A stretch of 64,000 nt of DNA. Origin: Eunapius fragilis. Lineage: Eukaryota; Porifera; Demospongiae; Spongillida; Spongillidae. The notes under the pieces are model-generated. The model was not told the DNA's origin. It worked only from the letters and a program-made list of their open reading frames with translations, and did not search any database. The DNA lies in the NCBI GenBank assembly GCA_963681505.1, contig OY811985.1, positions 5,118,029 to 5,182,028 of the forward strand, in the 5' to 3' direction. Positions 53,501 to 64,000 of this stretch are shown here, piece after piece (the first letter of the stretch is position 1; each line of letters starts with the position of its first letter). Position numbers and translations under genes: made by a program.

Positions 53501-55431
53501 CTGCTACTGAAGGGACAGGGGAACAGCCTGCTACTGAAGGGACAGGGGAACAGCCTGCTACTGAAGGGACAGGGGAACAGCCTACTACTGAAGGGACAGG
53601 AGAACAGCCTGCTATTCAAGGGACAGGGGAACAGCCTGCTACTGAAGGGACAGGGGAACAGCCTGCTGCTGAAGGGACAGGGGAACAGACTGCTACTGAA
53701 GGGACAGAGGAACAGCCTGCTACTGAAGGGACAGGGGAACAGACTGCTACTGAAGGGACAGAGGAACAGCCTGCTACTGAAGGGACAGGGGAACAGCCTG
53801 CTATTGAAGGGACAGGGGAACAGCCTGCTACTGAAGGGACAGGGGAACAGCCTGCTATTGAAGGGACAGGGGAACAGCCTGCTATTGAAGGGACAGAGGA
53901 ACAGACTGCTACTGAAGGGACAGGAGAACAGCCTGCTATTCAAGGGACAGGGGACTATTCATCATCTTTCGGTGATCTGACAGAGCGGTTGACCCAGGAT
54001 GAGGTTGTGTTATTAAGTGAGAGTTACAGAAGTGAGGGTGCTACAAGTGAAGAACTGATGTCAAAACTTTGTCTTCCTCTGCTACCTGATCATCTTGGAA
54101 CCTCTGAGGCTTTTCAACCCATTCAGCAAGGTTCAAACATGGCTGGGAATCCTGGTGAGTCCACTTGTAGTCAGACTAGTTCACCTTGGCCATCAGATGA
54201 TGATGACAACATTGATGGTGATGATAGTGGTGATGGTGATGGTGGTGGTGATAGTAGGAGCCAACTATCTGCGCAGAACCAAGATGTTCAGGGGACTGTG
54301 GAACTCCAGAAGTCTCAACTTTTCATGCATACGCTAGGTGATGAGGACAGTTCAACAGAGATATCAACAGAAGTGAAAGTCGAGGGCAGTGAAGATGTAG
54401 GCAAAGATGTCCTAATAGAAGTGGTTGACCAGGAGGAGGAGGATGACCCTACCTCCACCCCTGCCACCCCCTCAAGCGGGCCCACTACGGCACCACATGT
54501 GAGCTCTGCTGCCACCCAAACTGTGCTACTCTCATTAGGGGACCAGGTGGACGAGACCTCCAGCACTGATGCTGTGTGCTGCACAGATGCCTCCTCTGGA
54601 ACAGAGTGTGTGCGCTGTACCAGCACCTCCTCTTGGACTGAGGTGGTCCAGACAGCTGAGCTCTGTATTGGTACGGAGAGGGTGGAGACAAAAGACCGCG
54701 CCTCCAACACCGATTTTGTCCTGTATGACCTGAAGGAGCGCATCAAAGAGGCAGAGAGGTTCCAGACGCTGAAGGAGCTCAACGAAAAGCTTACCAGGGA
54801 GATGAATGAGGAGAAGTCGCAGAGGATGGTGTCAGATCACCTTGCAAAGATTGTCCAGTCAGACCTCAGCCTTCTGAGGCAGAAGGCTGTCTACGAGAGC
54901 ACAACAAGACTGAGGCTGGAGAACGAGCTTAGTGAACTCAAGGTGTGTGCATGGGAGTGTGTATAGTGGAGCAGAGTGGGAGGTGTGTGCAGAGTGGGAG
55001 GTGTGTGCAGAGTGGAGGAGTGTGCAGAGTGGGAGGGTTGTGTACAGTGTGGGAGGGTTGTGTACAGTGTGGGAAGTGTTGTGTGGAGTGTGTAGAAGTA
55101 AATGCACATTATGCAGAGGTGTGTGTGTATAACGAAGTAAGCCACAGAAAGAGAAAGCCTGTTTAACAACAATGTGTGGTGTGTGTGTGTGTATGTGTGT
55201 GTGTGTGTGCATGTGTGTGTGCATAGCTGTGTGGCTGTGTGGGTTCCCCTTACCTCACAAGACAGGGTGAGGTATTGGGGCCCACCTGCTGAATATAGGC
55301 ACACAGTCACCTTCTCAAAAACTTTCCCTCACACTTATGGTGAATATTCCTATTTATTAATAGTCAGTAGGGGCTTTTATGCTGAAGAGAGTTTTATGAA
55401 CAGCGGGTGGATTAGTGTGTTTAGTAGCTTT

Positions 55432-55471
<40 letters not shown>

Positions 55472-58400
55472 CATCATCATCATCATTGCATTACTGTTTT
55501 GTGCTCTCCTTCAGGCAGAACTTGGTCACACTAGAAAGCAGGTTGAGGAGAAAGATGAGCGAATCAAGGAACTGGAGGAAAGCTTAGCGGGGACAGTTAT
55601 CTTGGTAGGATGTCTGTGTATGTGCGTTCGTAGTATTTGTATATATGTGCATGTTATGTGTGTGTATGTGTTGTGTGTGTGTGTTTTGTTTACAAAAACA
55701 TGTTTATTAGTTTTTAAAAATTGGTGGTATATCAGGAAATCCTCCACCAAACTGACCTTTTTTTTTTTTTTGATGATTTAACCATAGATGGTCAAATCAG
55801 GATTGATTGTTTTTGCACATGATGCTTTTGGCTCTGCAGTTCTTTTTTACAGTGTTATATAGCACTTCTTCACGTCCCCTGTAAACTGCAAGGAGGAAGG
55901 TTAACTCCTTGGAGTAACATTTGAAATGGTCCCTCCATCCCAAAAATAAATAAATAAATATGCCAAAAAACAAAAAGCACAGGGGCCACAAAGTTAAGGT
56001 CCCATTTGTTTGGTTTATTCCCATTCTGTATTATAAATAGTTACCACAGCTTAGAGATTGTAATTTTTTTATTAATTTTAATTAATTTTAATTGGTAAAT
56101 ATGTCACCACCCTCCGTGATTGAAATGGGAAGTAGGGTAATGTTTTTTGTGGTTTCATTTTCAGTTAGTACCATACATATTACACCTGCCATTTTCACCT
56201 CACCAGTACAAACCTTTGTGTACATGCTGGCATCCATCTTATTGGGCATCCATTTTCCAGTTCAATTTTGTGGTACATGGAGCTCTGGTCAAAAGATCAC
56301 ACACACCATGTGGTGGTGGCTATGCATTATTGCAGCATCAAAAGTGCCTTGCCAACTATTTCATGTTTTGTTATAAATAATTTGTGTAGCTATTGTAACT
56401 GTTAGGGAAAAGGGGGGGGGGGGGGAGGTAGGATCATGCCAATTGGATCACTTGGTATACTCCTGTTGCTAATATGTACCTGTTTAGACCACACATCTAT
56501 AATTTATCAAACACTGCAAGATTTGGTTGGTTGGTTAAAGAAGCCTTTTCCATGACACAGGTGAAGAAGCTGGAAGACCAGAATGCTGTGTCCTTGATTA
56601 GCAAAGGGTAAAGTTGTCACACAATGCAGTCAAACATGCAACATTGTGCGAGCAAACAGTTCTCAATAGGTTTTGCAGTGTTCTCTTTGATGCTCCCTCT
56701 CAACCTCCTCCCCCTTCCCCACCTTCTTTTCTCACTCAACTCTCTACCCTCATCTCTCACCTCGTACGCACCACTTCCCTCCCTTACTCCACCTCCTCAC
56801 TCTCCTCTTACTTTACCTCCCCTTTCTCCTCACCCTGACACACACACACACACCCACACCCTTGCTCACGCTTTTCGCCCCAAATCAGTGGTATTGACTA
56901 CATGCTGCAGGCTAAGCTGGCGGATGGGAGAGCCATGGAGGCTGAACAGAAGATGAAAGGTGGGTCCAACTTGCTGTGGTGCCCACACAGAGCAAAAAAT
57001 ACATGTAGCTGTTACGTTGAACTCACTGGGAAGCATACACACATAGATACATGTCCGTTACCATCTGCATTTTTTTTTCACAATTGGTTTTAATAACCCT
57101 TTGCCCTAATTGAACAAAGAACACTAGGAGTTATATTAGTAGGACACTGGAAGGGGTTATTTGTATGCACACTTGAAGGGGTCAAACTAGACAGTGGAAG
57201 AGGTTAAATTAGTAGGAACACTGGCAGTGGTTATATTTGTCAAGGTAAAGCAAGTAAGATAGCTTTGGCAATCCCACATTCTCTGGACAACAGTAACCAG
57301 GCTCTGCCATATAGTCATGTGATTTAGGTTCATGGAAGTGGAAAGGTTTGGCCTTCTGATAAGGAGTTGTAGTCTAATTGCAACCCCACTACCCTTTGCA
57401 CACCACTTTTTTGGTGACCCATCACTCTGCACACGACCATCACACCTCTCCTGTCATCATTCCACACCTCTCATGTCACCCCTTCACACCACTCCACACC
57501 TCTTCTGTCACCCTTCACACCACTCCACACCTCTCCTGTCACCACTGCACACCACTCCACACCTTCTGTCACCCTTCACACCACTCCACACCTCTTCTGT
57601 CACCCCTTCACACCTTCACACCACTCCACACCTCTTCTGTCACCCCTACACACCACTCCACACCTCTTCTGTCACCCCTTCACACCACTCCACACCTCTC
57701 CTGTCACCCCTTCACACCACTCCACACCTCTCCTGTCACCCCTTCACACCACTCCACACCTCTCCTGTCACCCCTTCACACCACTCCACACCTCTGCTGT
57801 CACCCCTTCACACCACTCCACACCTCTCTTGTCACCACTTCACACCACTCCACACCTCTTCTGTCACCCCTGCACACCACTCCACACCTGTCACCCCTTC
57901 ACACCACTCCACACCTCTCCTGTCACCCTTCACACCACTCCACACCTCTCCTGTCACCCCTTCACACCACTCCACACCTCTCCTGTCATCCCTCCCTGGA
58001 ACCCATCACTCCACACCCCTTCTTTCCTCCAGTTCTCCAAGCTGAGGTCCTGCAATACCAGAATGAGGTGCGGCAGCTGCTGGACAGGGTGGGAGAGGCC
58101 ACTAGGGAGAGAGCTGAGATGGTCTCCAACAGAGTGCACACACAGCTGCTGCAGATAGCTGACGAGAAAGCCATGGCTGCAGAGAAGAGGGCACAGGAGC
58201 TGGAGAGGGAGGTAAGAGGCAAGGGGAAGGGCCACAGGGAATCATTGGACAGGTTTTGTCAGAGGAGAGGTGGGGAGGGATTGTTACAGGGATGGGGAGG
58301 AGGATCACCGAAAGAAGGGGATGGGAGGAGGATCACTGGAAGAAGGGGATGGGGAGGAGGATCACTGGAAGAAGGGGAGGGGGAGGAGGATCACTGGAAG

Positions 58401-61400
58401 AAGGGGAGGGGGAGGAGGATCACTGGAAGAAGGGGATGGGGAGGAGGATCACTGGAAGAAGGGGATGGGGAGGAGAATCACTGGAAGAAGGGGATGGGGA
58501 GGAGGATCACTGGAAGAAGGGGATGAAAGGAGGATAACTGGAAGAAGGGAAGAGGATGAGAAGATGATTGGCAGTACCATTGGCTAGTGTATTGTTGCAT
58601 CATATTCTGGTTGCTAATTTGGGTACACCCCTACTATTCACAACATTTTATCTGTATGTCAATTCAGTGGAATATTTAGCTTACTGGGAAACTGAAAAAC
58701 TAGGCTGTTTTGTAAAAATTACCTGCCCCTATATAAAGATGAGGTAGTGATCACACATTGTTTTCAGTTGCAGGTACTCAACAGACGATTGTCTTTGCTA
58801 GAGGATCAAAAGTCATCCAAGTCCTCAGCAAGCAGCTTGGGCTATCCAACCATCTCAACCACTTCTGGAACATTTAACCCTTATTCCAGTTACCTCAATC
58901 CATATTCCATATCGACTGGTCTCTATTCCAGCTCTTCCACCACATTTGATCCCTATTCTGTTTCAATGGTTTCATCATCGTCACCAGTGACATTGTTGGG
59001 CAGTGACTCCTCCTACTCCATGCGCTCTGGTCCCCAGACTGCAGGATCGCGGTCAAGTAACCTATTCGAAGCAGACAGCACCGACTTTGGTGTTGGTGCG
59101 CGCCATGCATCACATGACCCAGCTGATGGTATTCACACTGCCAGAGCAAGCCCCACAAAGAAGCCTCCGGTTCCTTCCACTCCTAAACCTAGCCTTAAGC
59201 CTCCCATCACCTCAACCAAACCCATCATCCACCCAAGGTCAGCGGTTTCTGTTAAGCCAGATTTGCCCTTCAAACCGGACATTACTGCCAAGCCTGCCAC
59301 ACCTATCAAACCTGCTGTGTCCATCAAACCTGCGGTGCCCATCAAACCTGCGGTGTCTGTCAAGCCTAATGTTCCTGTAACCACTCCAGTCATCAAGCCA
59401 GTGACTTCAATCACTGGCAAACCCCAGCCTGCCCCACGATCCACAGCTGTGAAGCCTCCCGTCAATCCCATACCAGTTACATCTCTTGCTGTACCTGTTG
59501 CATTACAACTGGATGAGGTAAATACTATATAGGGTCCATCCCTCTATTCCAAATGTCCCTTCCTCCATTCTAAATGTCTCTCCTCCATTCCAAATGTCTC
59601 TCCTCCATTCCAAATGTCCCTCCTTCATTCCAAGGGTTTTCCCCTCCCTTCTAAGGGTCACTCCTTCATTCCAAACATCCCTCCAAACATCCTTCCTTAT
59701 TTCCTCTTTCTATTCCAAGAGTTCTTTCTTCCCCTGTACTCAAGTTACTTTGTACCACAGCATCCAATAGGCCATACATGTATGCATCCAGCAGGGGGTA
59801 CCATACATCCAGTAGGGGGTACCATACATCCAGTAGGGGGTACCATACATCCAGTAGGGGGTACCATACATCCAGTAGGGGGTACCATACATCCAGTAGG
59901 AGGTACCATACATCCAGTAGGAGGTACCATACATCCAGTAGGGGGTACCATACATCCAGTAGGGGGTACCATACATCCAGTAGGGGGTACCATACATCCA
60001 GTAGGGGGTACCATACATCCAGTAGGGGGTACCATACATCCAGTAGGGGGTACCATACATCCAGTAGGGGGTACCATACATCCAGTAGGGGGTACCCTAC
60101 ATCCAGTAGGGGGTACCATACATCCAGTAGGAGGTACCATACATCCAGTAGGGGGTACCATACATCCAGTAGGGGGTACCATACATCCAGTAGGGGGTAC
60201 CGTACATCCAGTAGGGGGTACCATACATCCAGTAGGGGGTACCGTACATCCAGTAGGAGGTACCATACATCCAGTAGGGGGTACCGTACATCCAGTAGGG
60301 GGTACCGTACATCCAGTAGGGGGTACCATACATCCAGTAGGGGGTACCATACATCCAGTAGGGGGTACCATACATCCAGTAGGGGGTACCGTACATCCAG
60401 TAGGGGGTACCGTACATCCAGTAGGGGGTACCATACATCCAGTAGGGGGTACCATACATCCAGTAGGGGGTACCATACATCCAGTAGGGGGTACCATACA
60501 TCCAGTAGGGAGTACCATACATTCAGTAGGGAGTACCATACATCCAGTAGGGGGTACCATACATCCAGTAGGGGGTACCATACATCCAGTAGGGGGCACC
60601 GTACATCCAGTAGGGAGTACCATACATCCAGTAGGGGGTACCATACATCCAGTAGGGGGTACCATACATCCAGTAGGGGGTACCGTACATCCAGTAGGAG
60701 GTACCATACATCCAGTAGGGGGTACCGTACATCCAGTAGGAGGTACCATACATCCAGTAGGGGGTACCATACATCCAGTAGGGGGCACCGTACATCCAGT
60801 AGGGAGTACCATACATCCAGTAGGGGGTACCATACATCCAGTAGGGGGTACCATACATCCAGTAGGGGGTACCATACATCCAGTAGGAGGTACCATACAT
60901 CCAGTAGGGGGTACCATACATCCAGTAGGGGGCACCGTACATCCAGTAGGGGGTACCGTACATCCAGTAGGGGGTACCGTACATCCAGTAGGGGGTACCG
61001 TACATCCAGTAGGGGGTACCATACATCCAGTAGGGGGTACCATACATCCAGTAGGAGGTACCATACATCCAGTAGGAGGTACCATACATCCAGTAGGGGG
61101 TACCGTACATCCAGTAGGGGGTACCATACATCCAGTAGGGGGTACCATACATCCAGTAGGGGGTACCATACATCCAGTAGGGGGTACCGTACATCCAGTA
61201 GGGGGTACCGTACATCCAGTAGGGGGTACCATACATCCATTAGGGGGTGCACAATATCATACATATAAATTGTTAGCACATTGCTTCCAGGTGGACCGTT
61301 GGTACACCATGTAAAGGGGTGGAGGTAAGCATACTGTTCATTTGTACACAGCAGTCTGGTGATGATGGAGTAGTTCTTCCAACCTTTGACACATCCACCA

Positions 61401-63259
61401 GCCCCCCTCCTGCACTTGTGGTGAAAAAGGATGGCAAAGCAAAGCTTTCAAGTGAGTTGTTCTGCATGTGTATGTTTTTGTAAGCCAGTGTATAACCAGT
61501 TTGTACATACAATAGTACCACTTATAACAACCATCCCCCCCCCCCCCACCCCCCCGGGGGGAGGGGGGAGGGGGGGATGCTGAAACATGTGCCTTCTCTT
61601 TAACTGCCTGTGTACCTTTTTCAAAGTTTGTGCTGAGGACTATTGTTTTCCCCCAGAAGCATTGTAAAAGGTCACAGAAACTGTTTATGGAGATATGCTC
61701 ATTTAAATACAACCCTTCCCTTTTATTTGGGGGTGCAGGGGGGGGGGGGGGGTCTAGTCCCCGGGACAACAAGGTTTTGCGTCATTGTTTCTGTAGTTTA
61801 TCATTAATTGGGATTGAAATAAGCAGATTGGTTCATTGTTCATTAAGAATAACCATGGTACAAGGAGGAACTCATCCCCCCCCCCCCCTTCACCCCCTTT
61901 GCCATATATTTAATATGATATTGTTTGGTGTTGGAGTACCTCATTATTGCTATGTCAGTAATTGCATAGTAACGTTCGTGTGTTGTCATGGTTACTGTGT
62001 AAACAGCAGCATCATGTTTTAATTCCACACTAGTGATATTATTTTACATCAGCATTAGGAGTTTCTATTGTGTTGAGCTAGTTTGTATGCAGATTCTTAT
62101 AATTTTCCATCCTCCCAAAGGTGACAGTGACTGGTCTTCCAGTGATGAAGAGACCAGTCAACATCCTCTTCGTCTGCCTGCTGCTCCCATTCCAGTCCAT
62201 CATGAGGGGTGAGTGAGGTGGAGGGATGGAGAGGAGGGAGGTGGAGGAGGAGGGTTGTGGACGAATGGATAGTAATGGAGTGGGGGGATGGAGAGGAGGG
62301 AGGTGGAGTGAGAAGGTTGTGGAGTGAATTGACTTTATCACACAACTGTCAACAGGAGACCAGCTACTGGCCCTCCGCCTCCAGTTGCCCCCAAGCCTAA
62401 GCTGAACAAGGTGGCAAACGAAGCCACTATACATGAAGAACTCCCGGCATCTTTTTCTGATGTGAGTGGTTGGTACCATATCATAGTCCTGTAGCAGAAT
62501 GTGGTCTGACACATATCACGTGTATATACATTCTAGTATATCAAACATATGGAATTGTTGCCATAGAAAGGAACCTAACATATTCTCTAATCATTTGATA
62601 TTCTAAGAGATACCTAGGTCATCTAGTTATAGTGGCCTGAATTCTTAATTACACGCACATTTTTTTCAACTGCATGTGTTCAACTTTGATGCTCCTTTCT
62701 TAATTTAATATTATTGTGTGTTAGATCTCTATGGCAACGATCCTATATTATTAAAGTACAAGTACATGCAGTGGGCTGCGCAAGCAGCAGTTTATTGTTC
62801 AGTGGCTATGTTTTTTCATTCATGTCAATGTGGGTGTGTTTAAATTAAGACTTCCCGTCTGCACATTTTCCCTACTTGTGACAATAACTTATGGGACCCC
62901 TTGTGATACTTTTTCAAAATTTTCAGGACAACCAAAAGAGAAGTAACGCTTGCATTGAAATGTACAGCTAATTATAATTCAGTACCTTATAACTTTATGG
63001 TGGATAGCGCAATTTTGGATGCAATCATTTGATAAAAGCTTTTGACAGTTCACAGATAATTTTGAAAATCCACCCACAAGAGTGATTTTGATGGACCCTA
63101 TCCTTTATGTACACATGTACCTCACGACCTGTTTTACATTCTCTCCTGTAGCCAATTCGAGGGACCAGTCTAACTCTTGTCAAGAAACCCAAAGGCCCAG
63201 CAGGGAGACGCCTTCCATCAGAACTGCTGTCATCTGGTGCCTCGCACTTCTATGGCTAA
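50545..63259 (+). CDS. Large protein: 27-bp coding VNTR, coiled coil and Pro-rich tail; family not recognised
   Basis: Ten exons: 50545-54942, 55515-55604, 56561-56607, 56889-56959, 58033-58211, 58768-59517, 61352-61451, 62121-62208, 62356-62461, 63152-63259; 1,978 residues, phases consistent. Exon 1 (4.4 kb) holds an N-terminal region (MAETRYGQEAAIAAVL), an acidic Glu-rich part, about 84 copies of the nonapeptide TGEQPA[TI]EG (51670-53955), an acidic DDDNIDGDDSGDG stretch, and then a coiled coil from about codon 1390 continuing through exon 5. Exon 6 is Ser/Thr/Tyr-rich, then KPAVSIKPAVPIKP repeats. The tail has PPPPVAPKPK, a possible SH3 ligand, and ends ELLSSGASHFYG. Likely a cytoskeletal or scaffold protein by composition only. 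Confidence 0.82.
51670..53955 (+). repeat. 27-bp coding minisatellite (VNTR), about 84 copies
   Basis: Unit gggacaggggaacagcctgc plus tactgaa, in frame with the gene, encoding TGEQPATEG or TGEQPAIEG. Variation is mainly T/I, G/E and EGT/EET, with larger blocks reused (for example EETREQPATEGTGEQPAIEG), which suggests unequal exchange. Two other frames are also open: GQGNSLLLK on plus and SRLFPCPFN on minus. Confidence 0.97.
55170..55475 (+). repeat. TG-rich and (CA)n/(TCA)n microsatellites
   Basis: TG-rich sequence at 55175-55235 and CA followed by TCA triplets at 55432-55487, before exon 2 of the VNTR gene. Confidence 0.9.
57430..58010 (+). repeat. About 32-bp minisatellite before exon 5 of the VNTR gene
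   Basis: About 18 copies of ctgtcaccccttcacaccac plus tccacacctctc run almost to the acceptor at 58032. Pyrimidine-rich throughout. Confidence 0.92.
58265..58560 (+). repeat. About 29-bp minisatellite after exon 5
   Basis: Ten copies of ggaagaaggggatggggagg plus aggatcact. Purine-rich, immediately after a donor, mirroring the pyrimidine array before the same exon. Confidence 0.92.
59778..61245 (+). repeat. 21-bp minisatellite, about 70 copies, intronic
   Basis: Unit gtagggggtaccatacatcc plus a, highly homogeneous (main variants are gtaggagg and taccgtac). It lies in the intron between exons 6 and 7 of the VNTR gene. Period 21 leaves long frames open on both strands (HPVGGTI; WYPLLDV), which should not be annotated as proteins. 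Confidence 0.96.
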
Positions 63260-63350
63260 TAGAGGGGGCTGTGTACATTCCACCCCACTCCCTTTCCATT
63301 TAAAGCCCACCTCTTTTTTATTTTGAAGCAGTGAGGTATGAACCTGTTTG

Positions 63351-63388
<38 letters not shown>

Positions 63389-63690
63389 TGTGTACACGGT
63401 GTACCTGAGTGTGTATCTGTATAAACAGCTCTTGCATTGACCTAAGCACCAGTTGTATATTGTACCATAGATCATTGATACTCTATAATCTATGATGGCA
63501 CCAGGTTCTGCACTTCATCTGCAACAGACAAAACATGCAACACAAACACAACACAAATCACACACACACACACACATCACACACACACACGCACAAACAC
63601 ACATCACACACACAAACACAACACAAACACACACACACACACACACACGCACACACACATACATACAAATAGGAAAGTGAGAGGCAGACC
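63260..63690. other. Convergent intergenic region with (TG)n and (CA)n tracts
   Basis: The 3' ends of two genes meet here. (TG)n at 63353-63387 and CA-rich sequence at 63537-63660 could fold together. No other gene seen. Confidence 0.6.
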
Positions 63691-64000
63691 TCAGTGTTCC
63701 CTGTGCAATGTTAACTCTCCTTGGAGCCGAGCATTGTTACGTAGGGCACAGTCCAGTTGAATCCTCAGTTGGGTGGTCTCCTGTTGTAGCCTTTCTACCT
63801 CATACCGGTGGGATATGTCAAAAGATGTCTGCCCCGCTGAGTACTTCTGCAGCTCACTCCTGGCGTCCTTCAGCTTCATGTCTAGGTCGATGTTGGCATT
63901 CTTGTACTTCTCCACCATCTTCCTCAGCTTCTTCAGCTCCTCTTCGGCAGGTCTTGCCGCCTGCTGGTGCTCGAGGCTCCAATGTCCGGCTGCTTTGAGG
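63691..64000 (-). CDS. C-terminal exon of a coiled-coil protein (cut by window edge)
   Basis: An open minus frame runs in from the right edge: AARPAEEELKKLRKMVEKYK, then NANIDLDMKLKDARSELQ, HRYEVERLQQETTQLRIQL, ending GELTLHREH and TGA. Heptad-type Leu/Glu/Lys content throughout and no stop upstream to the edge. The stop falls right after the conserved-looking coil, so the true exon might instead end by splicing near gaggtctgcc. No family assigned. Confidence 0.65.
   Translation of the reverse strand, partial: LKAAGHWSLEHQQAARPAEEELKKLRKMVEKYKNANIDLDMKLKDARSELQKYSAGQTSFDISHRYEVERLQQETTQLRIQLDCALRNNARLQGELTLHREH

Noticed and set aside
51631..53943. 770-codon minus-strand frame (SRLFPCPFN repeats)
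   Set aside because: It is the antisense of the coding VNTR with no start context, no unique domains and no partner exons.
59614..61314. Frames of 496-566 codons (HPVGGTI, TSSRGYH, and minus WYPLLDV, MYGTPYW)
   Set aside because: The 21-bp period is a multiple of three, so open frames are automatic. The array lies inside an intron bounded by good splice sites.

Overview
This is animal nuclear DNA. Genes are split into many short exons with GT-AG (and some GC-AG) introns, two U1 snRNA genes are present, and the recognisable proteins are animal families: cortactin, BCL-2, receptor tyrosine kinase, AEBP2. Compact genes, very short intergenic gaps, introns full of minisatellites, and a MET-like kinase attached to a Frizzled-type cysteine-rich ectodomain suggest a non-bilaterian animal, most likely a demosponge. 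The taxon is an inference from gene content, not a database result.

Left part (1-21.6 kb): the first coding exon of cortactin (minus) faces a complete 18-exon CIAO3/NARFL gene (plus). Next come a U1 snRNA gene, a large EF-hand/coiled-coil gene of unrecognised family (plus) with a second U1 gene inside its first modelled intron, then LYAR and AEBP2, all on the plus strand and closely spaced.

Middle (22-34.5 kb): a receptor tyrosine kinase on the minus strand, with Frizzled-like CRD, one transmembrane segment and a MET-like kinase domain. One of its introns is about 3 kb and carries a palindromic element with satellite arms. A retroelement-rich gap of about 3 kb follows.

Right part (35-64 kb): SMPD2 (plus), SVIP (minus), three BCL-2 family genes within 8 kb (plus, minus, plus), THG1L (minus), a gene of about 1,980 codons with a 27-bp coding VNTR (plus), and the end of a coiled-coil gene (minus) cut by the window edge.

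The genes are ordinary cellular functions: cytosolic Fe-S assembly, tRNA-His maturation, sphingomyelin hydrolysis, ERAD regulation, apoptosis, PRC2 chromatin, nucleolar growth and RTK signalling. They do not form one pathway. SVIP/BCL-2 and THG1L/coiled-coil are head to head with only 65-75 bp between start codons. Gene models were built by hand from splice signals, reading-frame continuity and protein-family resemblance; exon edges within a few bases are inference. Most long open frames in the window are artefacts of tandem repeats whose period is a multiple of three.
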